In this document: positions 9,056 through 17,520 of the stretch, piece after piece
How positions within the stretch are numbered: the stretch's first letter is position 1
Layout: each line of letters opens with the position of its first letter
Source of the DNA: Brevundimonas naejangsanensis
GTDB lineage: Bacteria > Pseudomonadota > Alphaproteobacteria > Caulobacterales > Caulobacteraceae
Reading direction: 5' to 3'
Length of the DNA stretch: 64,000 nucleotides
Assembly: GCF_003627995.1 (NCBI RefSeq)
Contig: NZ_CP032707.1
Location: 855,501-919,500 of the forward strand
Made by a program: the position numbers and the translations under genes
The notes under the pieces: generated by a model
Seen by the model: the letters and a program-made list of their open reading frames with translations, nothing else
Told to the model about the DNA's origin: nothing
The model's database searches: none

Positions 9056-9463
9056 CTAGTTCAGCACCCGCCGGGCGTTCGGCACGTCCAGGCTGAAGGC
9101 CGGGATGGCGGCCTCGAACATCCGTCCCTCGGCGTCCTGCATGAAATAGGCCCCCACCATCGAGCCGGAGGGCGTCGCCAGCGGGCAGCCCGAGGCGTAG
9201 GCGTAGCTGTCGCCGGGCTCGATCACCGGCTGTTCGCCGACCACGCCGGGGCCGCGCACCTCCTCGACCCGGCCGAACGCGTCGGTGATGGTCCAGCGCC
9301 GGGCCACCAGTTGCACCGGCCCGCCCGTCAGGTTGACGATCTCGATCTGATAGGCCCAGACCCAGCGGCTCTCGTCGGGATCCGACTGGCCCGCCAGATA
9401 GGAGGGGCGGACGCGGACGACGACGCCTTCGGTTTCGGCGGAGTAGGCAGGACCGGAGTGCAT
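9056..9463 (-). CDS. apaG: ApaG domain protein
   Basis: A 135-residue protein of the ApaG/DUF525 family, a small fibronectin-III-like beta fold linked to Co2+/Mg2+ phenotypes in enterobacteria; the molecular role is unsettled. Family features are [63 protein letters not shown] and [18 protein letters not shown]. Length is normal. It is divergent from dcd with about 100 bp between them. Confidence 0.95.
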   Translation of the reverse strand: MHSGPAYSAETEGVVVRVRPSYLAGQSDPDESRWVWAYQIEIVNLTGGPVQLVARRWTITDAFGRVEEVRGPGVVGEQPVIEPGDSYAYASGCPLATPSGSMVGAYFMQDAEGRMFEAAIPAFSLDVPNARRVLN

Positions 9464-9568
9464 GCGCTATATGCATCCCGCCGTGCGCGGGGTTCAAGCC
9501 GCCCGTCGTCGCAACCGTCGCAATCCGACGGGAGACAGGCGGAAAAATCCGTGTGAGAACAGGACGGC

Positions 9569-10606
9569 ATGACCAGCTTTCAGATTCCCGCCCGCTCCGG
9601 CATCCTTCCCTTCCAGGGCATCGAGACCCTGATCGCGGCGGGCGCCATAGCCGCCGACACCCCCTTCGATCCCGATCAGGTGCAACCGGCCAGCCTGGAC
9701 CTGCGCCTGTCGGACCAGGCCTGGCGCGTGCGCGCCTCCTTCCTGCCCGGCCGCCGCAAGGTCGAGGAACGCATCGCCGACGTCGCCATGCACGCCATCG
9801 ACCTGCCCGCGGGCGGCTATGTGATGGAGAAGGGCTGCGTCTATATCGCCCGCCTGCAGGAGCGGCTGTCCCTGCCCAAGGGGCTGAACGCCCGCGCCAA
9901 CCCCAAGAGCTCGACCGGCCGCGTCGACGTCTTCGTGCGTCTGCTGACCGACCAGGGCGCCAGCTTCGACGATGTGGACGAGGGCTATGACGGCCCCCTC
10001 TACCTCGAGATCGCGCCCCAGACCTTCTCCATCCTGGTCAAGCCGGGGACCCGGCTGAACCAGCTGCGCCTCAAGGCCGGCGAGCCAGCCAAGCTGGAGA
10101 CCCGCAGCGTCGGCGTCGACCTGCGCGCGGGCGAGCACGGCATCGTCGGCTATCGCGGCCGCCGCCACGCCGGGGTGGTCGACATGGACCACATCGACGG
10201 CCACGACCCGCGCGACTTCTGGGAGCCGCTGACCCTGCGTCGCGGCGAGCTGCTGCTGGACCCGGGCGAGTTTTACATCCTGGCCTCGTCGGACGATGTG
10301 GAGATTCCCGTCGACCAGGCCGCCGAGATGACCCCGATCGACCCCTCGGTCGGCGAGTTCCGCGTCCACTACGCCGGCTTCTTCGACCCGGGCTTCGGCA
10401 CGGACGAGGCGCACGGCGCCGGCTCCAAGGGCGTGCTGGAGGTCCGCACCCACGACACCCCCTTCCTGCTGGAGCACGGCCAGACCGTGGCCCGCCTCGT
10501 CTATGAGCCGCTGACGGAACGCCCGGCCCGCCTCTACGGCGAGGGCGGCAGCCACTATCAGAGCCAGGGGCTGAAGCTGTCGAAACACTTCCGCCCCTGG
10601 GGCTAA
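9569..10606 (+). CDS. dcd: 2'-deoxycytidine 5'-triphosphate deaminase (long alphaproteobacterial form)
   Basis: Converts dCTP to dUTP, feeding dTMP synthesis. At 345 residues it is nearly twice the E. coli Dcd and matches the long form with two related trimer-fold halves. The N-terminal half has PASLDLRLSDQAWRVRASFLPG and ARANPKSSTGRVDVFVRLLTD, the substrate-binding and catalytic segment; EIAPQTFSILVKPGTRLNQLR follows. The second half repeats the pattern (VGVDLRAG..., VHYAGFFDPGFG). It starts near the apaG promoter region and is monocistronic. Confidence 0.93.
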   Translation: MTSFQIPARSGILPFQGIETLIAAGAIAADTPFDPDQVQPASLDLRLSDQAWRVRASFLPGRRKVEERIADVAMHAIDLPAGGYVMEKGCVYIARLQERLSLPKGLNARANPKSSTGRVDVFVRLLTDQGASFDDVDEGYDGPLYLEIAPQTFSILVKPGTRLNQLRLKAGEPAKLETRSVGVDLRAGEHGIVGYRGRRHAGVVDMDHIDGHDPRDFWEPLTLRRGELLLDPGEFYILASSDDVEIPVDQAAEMTPIDPSVGEFRVHYAGFFDPGFGTDEAHGAGSKGVLEVRTHDTPFLLEHGQTVARLVYEPLTERPARLYGEGGSHYQSQGLKLSKHFRPWG

Positions 10607-10609
10607 GAC

Positions 10610-10819
10610 CCTTCTCCCCTTGTGGGAGAAGGTGGGCGCCGAAGGCGCTCGGATGAGGGGTGCGAGCGCCGCGGTCGGCTGATCGCGGCGCTTCTCTTTT
10701 GCGCCTGAGCAACCCAGGCAGCGCCGTCCCCCTCATCCGTCATGCTGCGCATGGCACCTTCTCCCACAAGGGGAGAAGGATCATCGTTGTGCGCTAACGC
10801 CTTCGGCTGCTTGAACGCA
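10610..10819. repeat. palindromic repeat cluster between dcd and the MFS gene
   Basis: Two inverted CCTTCTCCCC...GGGAGAAGG hairpins (10610-10632 and 10757-10779) face each other. Their inner flanks GGCGCTCGGATGAGGGG and CCCCTCATCCG also pair, so the whole stretch forms one large palindrome. A TCAAGCAGC-family copy, with TGCG/CGCA outer arms, sits at 10790-10819. The dcd and MFS genes converge here. Confidence 0.8.
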
Positions 10820-12124
10820 TCAGGTCAGCCTGCTCGCCTTCCTCAGGCTCGGGAACATCCGCGCCCAGGCGCCGGTGGCCGCCAGCGCCCCGACCCCGCC
10901 GAACACCGCCGCGCCGATCGGGCCGAGCAGGCGCACCATGACGCCCGAATAGGCCTCGCCCAGTTCATTGGAGGCGCCGATGAACAGCATGGACACCGAC
11001 GACACCCGCCCGCGCATGTGGTCCGGCGTGGCCAGCTGGATCAGGGTCTGGCGGATGTTGACGCTGATCATGTCCGCCGCCCCGCCCAGGAACAGCACCA
11101 GGCCCGACAGCCAGACGCTCTTGGACAGGCCGAAGACCAGGGTGCAGATCCCGAACACGGCCACGGCCGCGAACATCCAGCGCCCGCCGTGGCGGCGGAT
11201 CGGAAAGCGGCTGAGATAGAGGGCCATGGCCAGGGCCCCGACCCCGAAGGCCGCGCGCAGCAGGCCGAAGCCCTGCGGCCCGACGTGCAGGATGTCGCGT
11301 GCGAAGATGGGCGTCAGCAGCGCCACCCCGGCCAGCAACACCACCACCAGGTCCAGGGAGATGGCGCCCAGCACGATCTTGGTCTTACAGACGTAGGCCA
11401 GGCCTTCCTTGACCAGGTCCAGCGGCCCGACGCCGGTCTCGACGAACTTCGGCTTGCCCCTGGTGCGGATCAGCAGGAAGCAGGCGATGGCCACGAAGAA
11501 GAGCCCCATGGCCGAGGCGTAGGCCCAGGGCACGGCGAAACCGACGATGACGCCGCCGAGCGCCGGTCCGGCGATGGCCCCGGTCTGGAAGGCGATGGAC
11601 TGGGCGGCGATGGCCGGCGGCAGGGCCTTGCGCCCCACCACCATCGGCAGGAAGGCCTGGCTGGCCGGGGCCAGGAAGGCGCGCGCCGCGCCGAACACGG
11701 CGGCCACGGCCAGCAGCCCCCACAGCGGCGGCGCCCCGTTCAGCGCCATCAGCAGGAAGGCCAGGGCGCACAGGCTCTCGACCACGATGGACAGGGTCAC
11801 GGTGTGCTTGCGGTCGCGCCGGTCGGCCATGGCCCCGGCGGGCAGGGTGAAGGCCAGCAGCGGCAGGAACTGGCACAGCCCCACCAGTCCCAGATAGAGG
11901 CTGGCCTCGGCGATCGGATGATCGCGCCGGGCGATCTCATAGACCTGCCACAACAGGGCCGAGGACTGGACCTGGATGCCCAGGACCGCGGCCACCCGGC
12001 CCAGCCACAGCAGGCGGAAGTCGCGGATGGCCCAGGGGCTCGACGGCCCGCCGTCATGGGCTTCGGGCGGCGTCGGCGGCTGCGGCGCAACGGTCGGGGC
12101 GGAATCGATACTGTCGGTGGTCAC
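10820..12124 (-). CDS. major facilitator superfamily exporter (MFS_3/EntS-like)
   Basis: A 434-residue membrane protein with about 12 hydrophobic segments. The N-terminal segment DFRLLWLGRVAAVLGIQVQSSALLWQVYEI and the loop AGAMADRRDRKHTV (MFS motif A between helices 2 and 3) resemble the EntS/MFS_3 exporters of siderophores and drugs. The substrate cannot be predicted. Its ATG overlaps the stop of nothing upstream, but its own start (12124) overlaps the cupin gene's stop by four bases, so the two are translationally coupled. Confidence 0.9.
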   Translation of the reverse strand: MTTDSIDSAPTVAPQPPTPPEAHDGGPSSPWAIRDFRLLWLGRVAAVLGIQVQSSALLWQVYEIARRDHPIAEASLYLGLVGLCQFLPLLAFTLPAGAMADRRDRKHTVTLSIVVESLCALAFLLMALNGAPPLWGLLAVAAVFGAARAFLAPASQAFLPMVVGRKALPPAIAAQSIAFQTGAIAGPALGGVIVGFAVPWAYASAMGLFFVAIACFLLIRTRGKPKFVETGVGPLDLVKEGLAYVCKTKIVLGAISLDLVVVLLAGVALLTPIFARDILHVGPQGFGLLRAAFGVGALAMALYLSRFPIRRHGGRWMFAAVAVFGICTLVFGLSKSVWLSGLVLFLGGAADMISVNIRQTLIQLATPDHMRGRVSSVSMLFIGASNELGEAYSGVMVRLLGPIGAAVFGGVGALAATGAWARMFPSLRKASRLT

Positions 12125-12597
12125 GTTCGGCGGGGCGTCTTCGGATAGGGGGTTCCGTCGCGGTGGAAATAGCGGTCGGCCCCGGCGGGGAGGGTCATGT
12201 CGATATCGGGATAGTCGGCGGCGTCCTCAGACGGACGGCGCGACCCGACCTCCAGCAGCACCGCCTCGCGGCCACTGCGGTTCTCGATCTTGTGGCCGTC
12301 GGGGACGCCCGCCTTGAAGCCGGCGCAGTCGCCGGCGCGCAGGATCGTCTCGCCCTCCTCCTCGACCAGGACCACCTCGCCCTCGATCACCCAGACGAAC
12401 TCGTCTTCCGCGCTGTGCCAGTGACGCTGGCTGGACCAGGCCCCGGCGGGCAGGCGCAGCAGATTGACCCCGAACTGGTCCAGGCCGCCCGCATCGCCCA
12501 GACGCCAGCGGCGACGCGGCTTGCACGGCCCGGCGAATTCCTCGGGATAGCCGGTTCCATGGCCGGTCGGGGCGGTGTCGATGTCGATCTTCGGCAC
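12121..12597 (-). CDS. cupin-domain protein
   Basis: A 158-residue single cupin_2 domain. Motif 1 is RHWHSAEDEFVWVIEGE (His, His, Glu metal-type ligands) and motif 2 is AGDCAGFKAGVPDGHKIEN with the final His. Proteins of this size are often annotated as sugar/auxin-type cupins without known substrate. It starts the two-gene operon with the MFS exporter (ATGA overlap), so it may modify or sense a compound that the exporter moves; this is inference. Confidence 0.85.
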   Translation of the reverse strand: MPKIDIDTAPTGHGTGYPEEFAGPCKPRRRWRLGDAGGLDQFGVNLLRLPAGAWSSQRHWHSAEDEFVWVIEGEVVLVEEEGETILRAGDCAGFKAGVPDGHKIENRSGREAVLLEVGSRRPSEDAADYPDIDMTLPAGADRYFHRDGTPYPKTPRRT

Positions 12598-12645
12598 GGT
12601 TTCGGGCCTTCTCGCGGGTGCGCGATATGCCTAAAGCATAGCGAC

Positions 12646-13833
12646 ATGAGCGCCGCATCACATTCCGTCATCGATCCTGTCGAACTGACCCGCGACCTGA
12701 TCCGCATTCCCTCCGTCACCCCCGCCGACGAAGGGGCGATGGACGTGCTGGAACGGACGTTGACCGGCCTGGGCTTCGCCTGCCGCCGCATGGTGTTCGA
12801 GGGGCCGACCGGGGTCGGCCATGACGCCCGCATCGAGAACCTCTACGCCCGGCGCGGCACGGCCTCGCCCAACCTCTGCTTCGCCGGCCACACCGACGTG
12901 GTGCCGACCGGCGACGTGGCCGCCTGGAGCGCCGCCCCGTTCGAGGGCGAGACCCGCGACGGCGTCCTCTACGGCCGCGGCGCCGTGGACATGAAGGGCG
13001 GCATCGCCGCCTGGGTCGCCGCCGTCTCGCGCATTCTCGCGGAAGGCGACGTGCCCGGCTCCCTGTCCTTCCTGATCACCGGCGACGAGGAAGGCCCGGC
13101 CCTGCACGGGACCAAGCGGGTGGTCCAGACCCTGGCCGCCGAGGGCGAGGTCATCGACGCCTGCGTGGTCGGCGAGCCGTCTTCGGCCCATCACCTGGGC
13201 GACATGATCAAGGTCGGGCGACGCGGCTCGCTGAACACCTGGATCACGGTGCATGGGAAACAGGGCCACGTCGCCTATCCCGACCGCGCCGCCAATCCGG
13301 CCCCGGTCATCGCCAAGCTGCTGGCCCGCCTCGACGCCCATGTCCTGGACTACGGCTACCCCGAGTTTCCGCCGTCGAACCTGGAGATCACCACCATCGA
13401 CGTGGGCAATCCGGCGACCAACATCATCCCGGCCGAGGCCAGGGCGCGGCTCAACATCCGCTTCAACCCGACCCACACCGGCGACGGCCTGATCGACTGG
13501 CTGAACCGTGAGGCGGGCGCCGTTCAGGCCGAAACCGGCCTGCGGATCGAGCTGGAGCATATGTGCTCGGGCGAGGCATTTCTGACCGAGCCGGGCGTCT
13601 TCGTCACGGCGGTGCAGGATGCGGTGGAGGCGACGCTGGGCCGCCGCCCTGAGGCCTCGACCACCGGCGGCACCTCGGACGCGCGGTTCATCCGCGCCCT
13701 GTGCCCGGTGCTGGAGCTGGGCCTGGTCGGCCAAACCATGCACCAGGTGGACGAGCGCGTGCCCGAAGCCGAGCTGCGCGCCCTGACCGACGCCTATCAG
13801 GCGGTCATCCGCACGGTGTTCGAACGCCTCTGA
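12646..13833 (+). CDS. dapE: succinyl-diaminopimelate desuccinylase
   Basis: Hydrolyses N-succinyl-LL-diaminopimelate to diaminopimelate and succinate in lysine and peptidoglycan synthesis. M20 zinc-peptidase motifs are visible: CFAGHTDVVPTGD (metal His and Asp), YGRGAVDMKGGIAAW (bridging Asp), FLITGDEEGPALHGT (catalytic Glu pair), and TGGTSDARFI plus QTMHQVDE at the C-terminus (last metal His). The ATG at 12646 is used since the upstream in-frame extension lies over the divergent cupin gene. The product has 395 residues, normal for DapE. Confidence 0.96.
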   Translation: MSAASHSVIDPVELTRDLIRIPSVTPADEGAMDVLERTLTGLGFACRRMVFEGPTGVGHDARIENLYARRGTASPNLCFAGHTDVVPTGDVAAWSAAPFEGETRDGVLYGRGAVDMKGGIAAWVAAVSRILAEGDVPGSLSFLITGDEEGPALHGTKRVVQTLAAEGEVIDACVVGEPSSAHHLGDMIKVGRRGSLNTWITVHGKQGHVAYPDRAANPAPVIAKLLARLDAHVLDYGYPEFPPSNLEITTIDVGNPATNIIPAEARARLNIRFNPTHTGDGLIDWLNREAGAVQAETGLRIELEHMCSGEAFLTEPGVFVTAVQDAVEATLGRRPEASTTGGTSDARFIRALCPVLELGLVGQTMHQVDERVPEAELRALTDAYQAVIRTVFERL

Positions 13834-13860
13834 CCGAGGCGTCCGAACACGGTCACGGCC

Positions 13861-14262
13861 TTAGTTGCCGCGATAGGTGCTGTAGCCGTAGGGGCTGACC
13901 ACCACCGGCACGTGATAGTGGACGCTGGGATCGACCACCTGGAAGACCACGTCGATCTCGGGGAAGAAGGGCGGCGTCGTCGGCTCGCCGTAACGCGACA
14001 TGTCGAACACCAGGCGATAGGTCGCCGCCTCGGTCCTGATCGCGTCGCCGAACGAGCGGACGCGGCCGTTCTCGTCGGTGCGGCTGGTCGCCAGATCGCG
14101 CCACTGGCCGTCGGCCGACTTGATTTGCAGGGTAACCGGGACGTCACGGCCGCCGACGCCGCGCGCCAGGTCCAGCACGTGGGTCGAGATGGTCTCGGCT
14201 GCGGCGGGGAAGGCGCAGGCGGACAGGGCGGCGGCCGCCACGGCGAGGGTGCGAAGGTTCAT
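13861..14262 (-). CDS. exported 5-hydroxyisourate hydrolase (transthyretin-like)
   Basis: A 133-residue protein with a signal peptide (MNLRTLAVAAAALSACAFPAAAE) followed directly by the transthyretin-like core. Family hallmarks are STHVLDLARGVGGRDVPVTLQ (active-site His), TDENGRVRSF, FFPEIDVVFQV, HYHVPVVVSPYGYSTYRG (His-x-His and the C-terminal YRG tetrapeptide, ending N instead of S). It hydrolyses 5-hydroxyisourate in urate breakdown. The start at 14262 is preceded by AGGAG at eight bases; a longer in-frame start at 14343 would bury the signal peptide. No other uricase-pathway gene is nearby. Confidence 0.9.
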   Translation of the reverse strand: MNLRTLAVAAAALSACAFPAAAETISTHVLDLARGVGGRDVPVTLQIKSADGQWRDLATSRTDENGRVRSFGDAIRTEAATYRLVFDMSRYGEPTTPPFFPEIDVVFQVVDPSVHYHVPVVVSPYGYSTYRGN

Positions 14263-14361
14263 CGAACGATCTCCTGAAAGTGAAATGCAGTAGCGCCGCC
14301 TTATTCGCGCGAAAGACGGCCACGGATGGGGCGCGCCCCACATTTCGTCAGTCTGTGAAGA

Positions 14362-14577
14362 TCAGGCTTCGCCCGCCGCCTCCAGCCGCGCGATGCGGCG
14401 GTCCATGTCGGCGACCTGGTCCTTGAGCCGCTGCTTCTCGGAGGCCATGTCGACGGGCGTGCCGTCCTCATAGGTCAGTTGGGCGCCCTTCTCGATCAGG
14501 TCGAGACGATACAGGGCCGTGACGCGGGTCGCCTTGAACCGCTCCAGCTCGCCTTCCTTGGAAATGACGCGGGCCAT
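14362..14577 (-). CDS. small coiled-coil protein of unknown function
   Basis: A 71-residue charged protein. Residues 1-40 resemble a short beta/alpha unit (VISKEGELERFKATRVTALYR) and the C-terminal 30 residues (SEKQRLKDQVADMDRRIARLEA) form a heptad-like helix. Its start is one base away from the stop of the RidA gene upstream, so the two are co-transcribed and probably coupled. I do not recognise the family. Confidence 0.65.
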   Translation of the reverse strand: MARVISKEGELERFKATRVTALYRLDLIEKGAQLTYEDGTPVDMASEKQRLKDQVADMDRRIARLEAAGEA

Positions 14578-14578
14578 G

Positions 14579-14920
14579 TCAGCGCGCCGCCACGACGATG
14601 ACCTCGACCCGGTAGTCGGGCGTGGCCAGCTTCGCCTCGCAGGTGGCGCGGGCGGGCGGATGGGCCGGGTCGATCCAGGCGTCCCACACGGCGTTCATGG
14701 CCTCGAATTCGGCGATGTCGGCCAGCCAGACCTGGGCCGACAGGATCTTCGACTTGTCGCTGCCGCACTCGGCCAGCAGGACCTCGATCTCGGCCAGGGC
14801 GGTGCGCGTCTGGGCGGCGACGTCCTCGCCCGGCTCGCCGACCTGGCCAGCCAGATAGATGGTCTCGCCGTGGATCACGGCCTGGCTCATGCGGCGGTCG
14901 GGCTGGATGCGGGTGATCAT
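14579..14920 (-). CDS. RidA-family protein
   Basis: A 113-residue member of the RidA/YjgF/UK114 family, which hydrolyses reactive enamine/imine intermediates released by PLP enzymes. Typical stretches are SQAVIHGETIYLAGQVGEPGEDV, QTRTALAEIEVLLAECG, ILSAQVWLADIAEFEAMNAVW and ARATCEAKLATPDYRVEVIVVAA, including the conserved arginine near the C-terminus. The start at 14920 follows AGGAG by five bases; the longer open frame upstream is not coding. It precedes the coiled-coil gene. Confidence 0.9.
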   Translation of the reverse strand: MITRIQPDRRMSQAVIHGETIYLAGQVGEPGEDVAAQTRTALAEIEVLLAECGSDKSKILSAQVWLADIAEFEAMNAVWDAWIDPAHPPARATCEAKLATPDYRVEVIVVAAR

Positions 14921-15041
14921 GGCGGCTCCTTGGACTGGCGGCGGACTTAACGCGGCGACGCGGCCGCTCCAAGGGCAAACGCCGCACGGCCGCCGCCGCG
15001 ACGTCTTCCTAAACGCAAAAAGCCGTGTCACAGGAAGCGCC

Positions 15042-15476
15042 ATGGAAACGACCCGCATCGAGAACCGCATCGGCGTGCGCGCCTCGGCCGACCGCATCTG
15101 GGAGGTGCTGGCGGACCTGGGCGGCTGGAGCCGCTGGAACCCGCACGAGACCCAGGTGGAGGGCGCCCTGTCCTTCGGCGCCGCCATCACCCTGACCGAG
15201 GCCATCCCCGACCTGGGCGAACGCCGGGTCGAGGCGCGGCTGGGCGACTGGCAGCCCCTGTCGCAACTGATCTGGACCGAGCGCCGCGGCTTCCTGTTCA
15301 ACGCCGTGCGCTACTATGAGATCGAGCAGCTGGAGCCCGGCAGTTGCATCGTCGCCAACGGCATGATCTTCACCGGCCTGCGCGGCGAACTGTTCCACGA
15401 CAAGCACCGCGCCCGCATCCGCCCCGCCTATGAGGCCATCAACGCCGCCCTGAAGCAGGTCGCCGAAGAGGGCTGA
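15042..15476 (+). CDS. SRPBCC-fold (START-like) protein
   Basis: A 144-residue protein of the polyketide-cyclase/SRPBCC type: a START-like pocket with IGVRASADRIWEVLADLGGWSRWNPHETQ at the N-terminus, the classic opening of this fold, and a long C-terminal helix (AYEAINAALKQVAEEG). It should bind a small hydrophobic ligand; the ligand is unknown. The ATG at 15042 follows AGGAAG. It is divergent from the RidA gene and convergent with tadC. Confidence 0.85.
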   Translation: METTRIENRIGVRASADRIWEVLADLGGWSRWNPHETQVEGALSFGAAITLTEAIPDLGERRVEARLGDWQPLSQLIWTERRGFLFNAVRYYEIEQLEPGSCIVANGMIFTGLRGELFHDKHRARIRPAYEAINAALKQVAEEG

Positions 15477-15519
15477 GCAAACCCTCGCCCGATGGGAGAG
15501 GAAGGCCCTGAGCCGGCCT

Positions 15520-16515
15520 TCACCCGCCCTTGGTCATGTCCTGGATGTTGATGATGGCCGGGCCCAGGATGACCACGAACAGCACCGGCAGGAAGAACAG
15601 GATCATCGGCACGGTCAGCTTGGCCGGCAGGGCGGCCGCCTTCTTCTCGGCGGCGGCCAGGCGCAGGTCGCGGTTCTCCTTGGCCATGACGCGCAGGGCG
15701 GCGCCCAGGGGGGTGCCGTAGGTCTCGGCCTGGGTCATGGCCGTGGCCACGGCCTTGATGCCGGGATGCTGGGTGCGCTTGGCCATGCCCTCATAGGCCA
15801 GCCGACGATCGGGCAGATAGCTGAGCTCGGCCGACAGCAAGGACAGTTCCTCGGCCAGTTCGATCGACTGGCCGCCGACCTCCTGACTGACCTTCTGGAT
15901 CGCCGCCTCGATCGACATGCCGGATTCCACGCAGATCAGCAGCAGATCGAGCGAGTCGGGGAAGGCGGCCACGATCGACTGGCGTCGCTTGTCGATCAGG
16001 TTCTTCAGATAGATGTTCGGCGCATAGAAGCCGACCCCCGCCGCCCCCACCACCAGGGCGATCTGGGTGGTCATGGGCAGGTCGGACTTCAGGATGCCGA
16101 AGAGATAGACAGCCGTCAGCGCCATCAGGATGAAGGGCGTGGCGAAGCGGAAGAAGTAGAAGGTGTTCAGCGGCCCCGGCCCGCGGAACCCGGCCTGGGC
16201 CATGTTCTCCGCCACCTTGGGGTCTTCTAGCAGCTTCATCAGGTTCAGCCGCTCGACGACGCGGCGGCGATAGCTGTCGTCGGTGTGGCGCAGGCTGGCG
16301 CCCTCGCCGCCCGGCGCGCCCCCGCGCATGGCCTGACGCGAGCGCCGGCGCAGCTCCTCGCGGCGCTGGGCCACGGCCTTCATCCGCTTGTCCAGCCGCG
16401 CCCCGCCGCCGACGAAGGAGGACAGCAGGGTCAGGACGCTGGCGAAGACGGCCACGCCCACGCCGATGCTCAGCAGGTTCTGCGGGTCGGTGATGAAACG
16501 CATGAAGCCGTTCAC
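15520..16515 (-). CDS. tadC: Tad pilus inner-membrane protein TadC/CpaH
   Basis: A 331-residue type II secretion F-domain protein. An N-terminal helix (ISIGVGVAVFASVLTLLSSF) precedes a basic cytoplasmic stretch, then helices around residues 120-170. The F domain (DSLDLLLICVESGMSIEAAIQKVSQE, about residues 190-290) and two C-terminal helices follow. With TadB it forms the platform on which CpaF acts. It is the last gene of the leftward pilus operon. Confidence 0.93.
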   Translation of the reverse strand: MNGFMRFITDPQNLLSIGVGVAVFASVLTLLSSFVGGGARLDKRMKAVAQRREELRRRSRQAMRGGAPGGEGASLRHTDDSYRRRVVERLNLMKLLEDPKVAENMAQAGFRGPGPLNTFYFFRFATPFILMALTAVYLFGILKSDLPMTTQIALVVGAAGVGFYAPNIYLKNLIDKRRQSIVAAFPDSLDLLLICVESGMSIEAAIQKVSQEVGGQSIELAEELSLLSAELSYLPDRRLAYEGMAKRTQHPGIKAVATAMTQAETYGTPLGAALRVMAKENRDLRLAAAEKKAAALPAKLTVPMILFFLPVLFVVILGPAIINIQDMTKGG

Positions 16516-16531
16516 GGTCGTCGGCCCTTCC

Positions 16532-17515
16532 TCAGAACTTGAAGGAGATCATGCGCTTCATCACGAAGACGCCGAGCGCCATCCAGACGCCCGAGACCAT
16601 CAGCATGACCTGGCCGCGCATATCGGTGAACATCAGCATCATGTAGCTGGGGCTGGACAGCAAGACGAGGATCATCACCGTCGGCGGCAGGGCCGCGATG
16701 ATGCCCGCCGAGGCCACGGCCTCGGACGACAGGGCCTTGATCTTCTCGACCATCATCCGCCGGGCGCGCAGCACCGAGGTCAGGTTGCCGAGGGCCTCGG
16801 CCAGGTTGCCGCCGGACTTCTGCTGGATGGCGATGACGATGGCGAAGAATTTCAGCTCCGGCGTCGGCATGCGCTCGTACATCTTCTCCAGGGCCTGGGC
16901 GAGCGTCAGCCCCACCCCCAGGCCCTCAACCAGCAGGCGGAACTCCCCGGCCAGGGGCTCGGGGCTCTCGCGGGCGATGATCTTGAAGCAGTCGTGCACC
17001 GGCAGGCCGGTCTTGATGCCGCGCACCAGGATGTCGACGGAATCGGCGAAGGCCAGGGAGAATTTCTTCATCCGCGCCTTGGCCTTGAAACTGACGATCC
17101 AGCGCGGCAGGCCCAGGCCCGCGGCCACGCCGACGCCCAGAACCAGGACGATGTTGGCCCCCAGGACGAAGGCCAGCAGCGCCCCGACCAGGCCCGAGAC
17201 CGCGCTGATGATGACGAAGGTCCGCACCGACAGGCCCAGCCCCGCCTGCTTCAGGCGGGCGCTCATGGTCATGCGCGCCTTGCGCTCGCGCCGATCGACC
17301 TCCTGAAGCTGCAGCAGGATCTGCTTGCGCCGGGCCTCTGGCGTATTGGCCGCGGCCGCGCGCTTGGCCGCCGCGGCCGTTTCCGTCGCCGCACCGCCCA
17401 GGGTCTTGGCCCGCTTGACCGCCTGGCCCGAAGAGTCGTCGCCGCCGACCAGCACCCAGCCCACGCCGCCGATGGTGATGAAGGCGAGAACCGCCGCCAG
17501 GATGGGAAGCAGCAT
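16532..17515 (-). CDS. tadB: Tad pilus inner-membrane protein TadB/CpaG
   Basis: A 327-residue F-domain protein with an N-terminal helix (MLLPILAAVLAFITIGGVGWVL), an alanine/lysine-rich cytoplasmic linker, two helices near residues 105-145, the F domain beginning at FADSVDILVRGIKTGLPVHDCF, and C-terminal helices. It pairs with TadC as the platform of the pilus machine. Only 6 bp separate it from cpaF upstream and 16 bp from tadC downstream. Confidence 0.93.
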   Translation of the reverse strand: MLLPILAAVLAFITIGGVGWVLVGGDDSSGQAVKRAKTLGGAATETAAAAKRAAAANTPEARRKQILLQLQEVDRRERKARMTMSARLKQAGLGLSVRTFVIISAVSGLVGALLAFVLGANIVLVLGVGVAAGLGLPRWIVSFKAKARMKKFSLAFADSVDILVRGIKTGLPVHDCFKIIARESPEPLAGEFRLLVEGLGVGLTLAQALEKMYERMPTPELKFFAIVIAIQQKSGGNLAEALGNLTSVLRARRMMVEKIKALSSEAVASAGIIAALPPTVMILVLLSSPSYMMLMFTDMRGQVMLMVSGVWMALGVFVMKRMISFKF

Positions 17516-17520
17516 CCGCC

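Noticed and set aside
12163..12645. N-terminal extension of dapE
   Set aside because: The open frame continues upstream only because of GC-rich bias; it lies over the divergent cupin gene, and ATG 12646 gives the normal DapE N-terminus.
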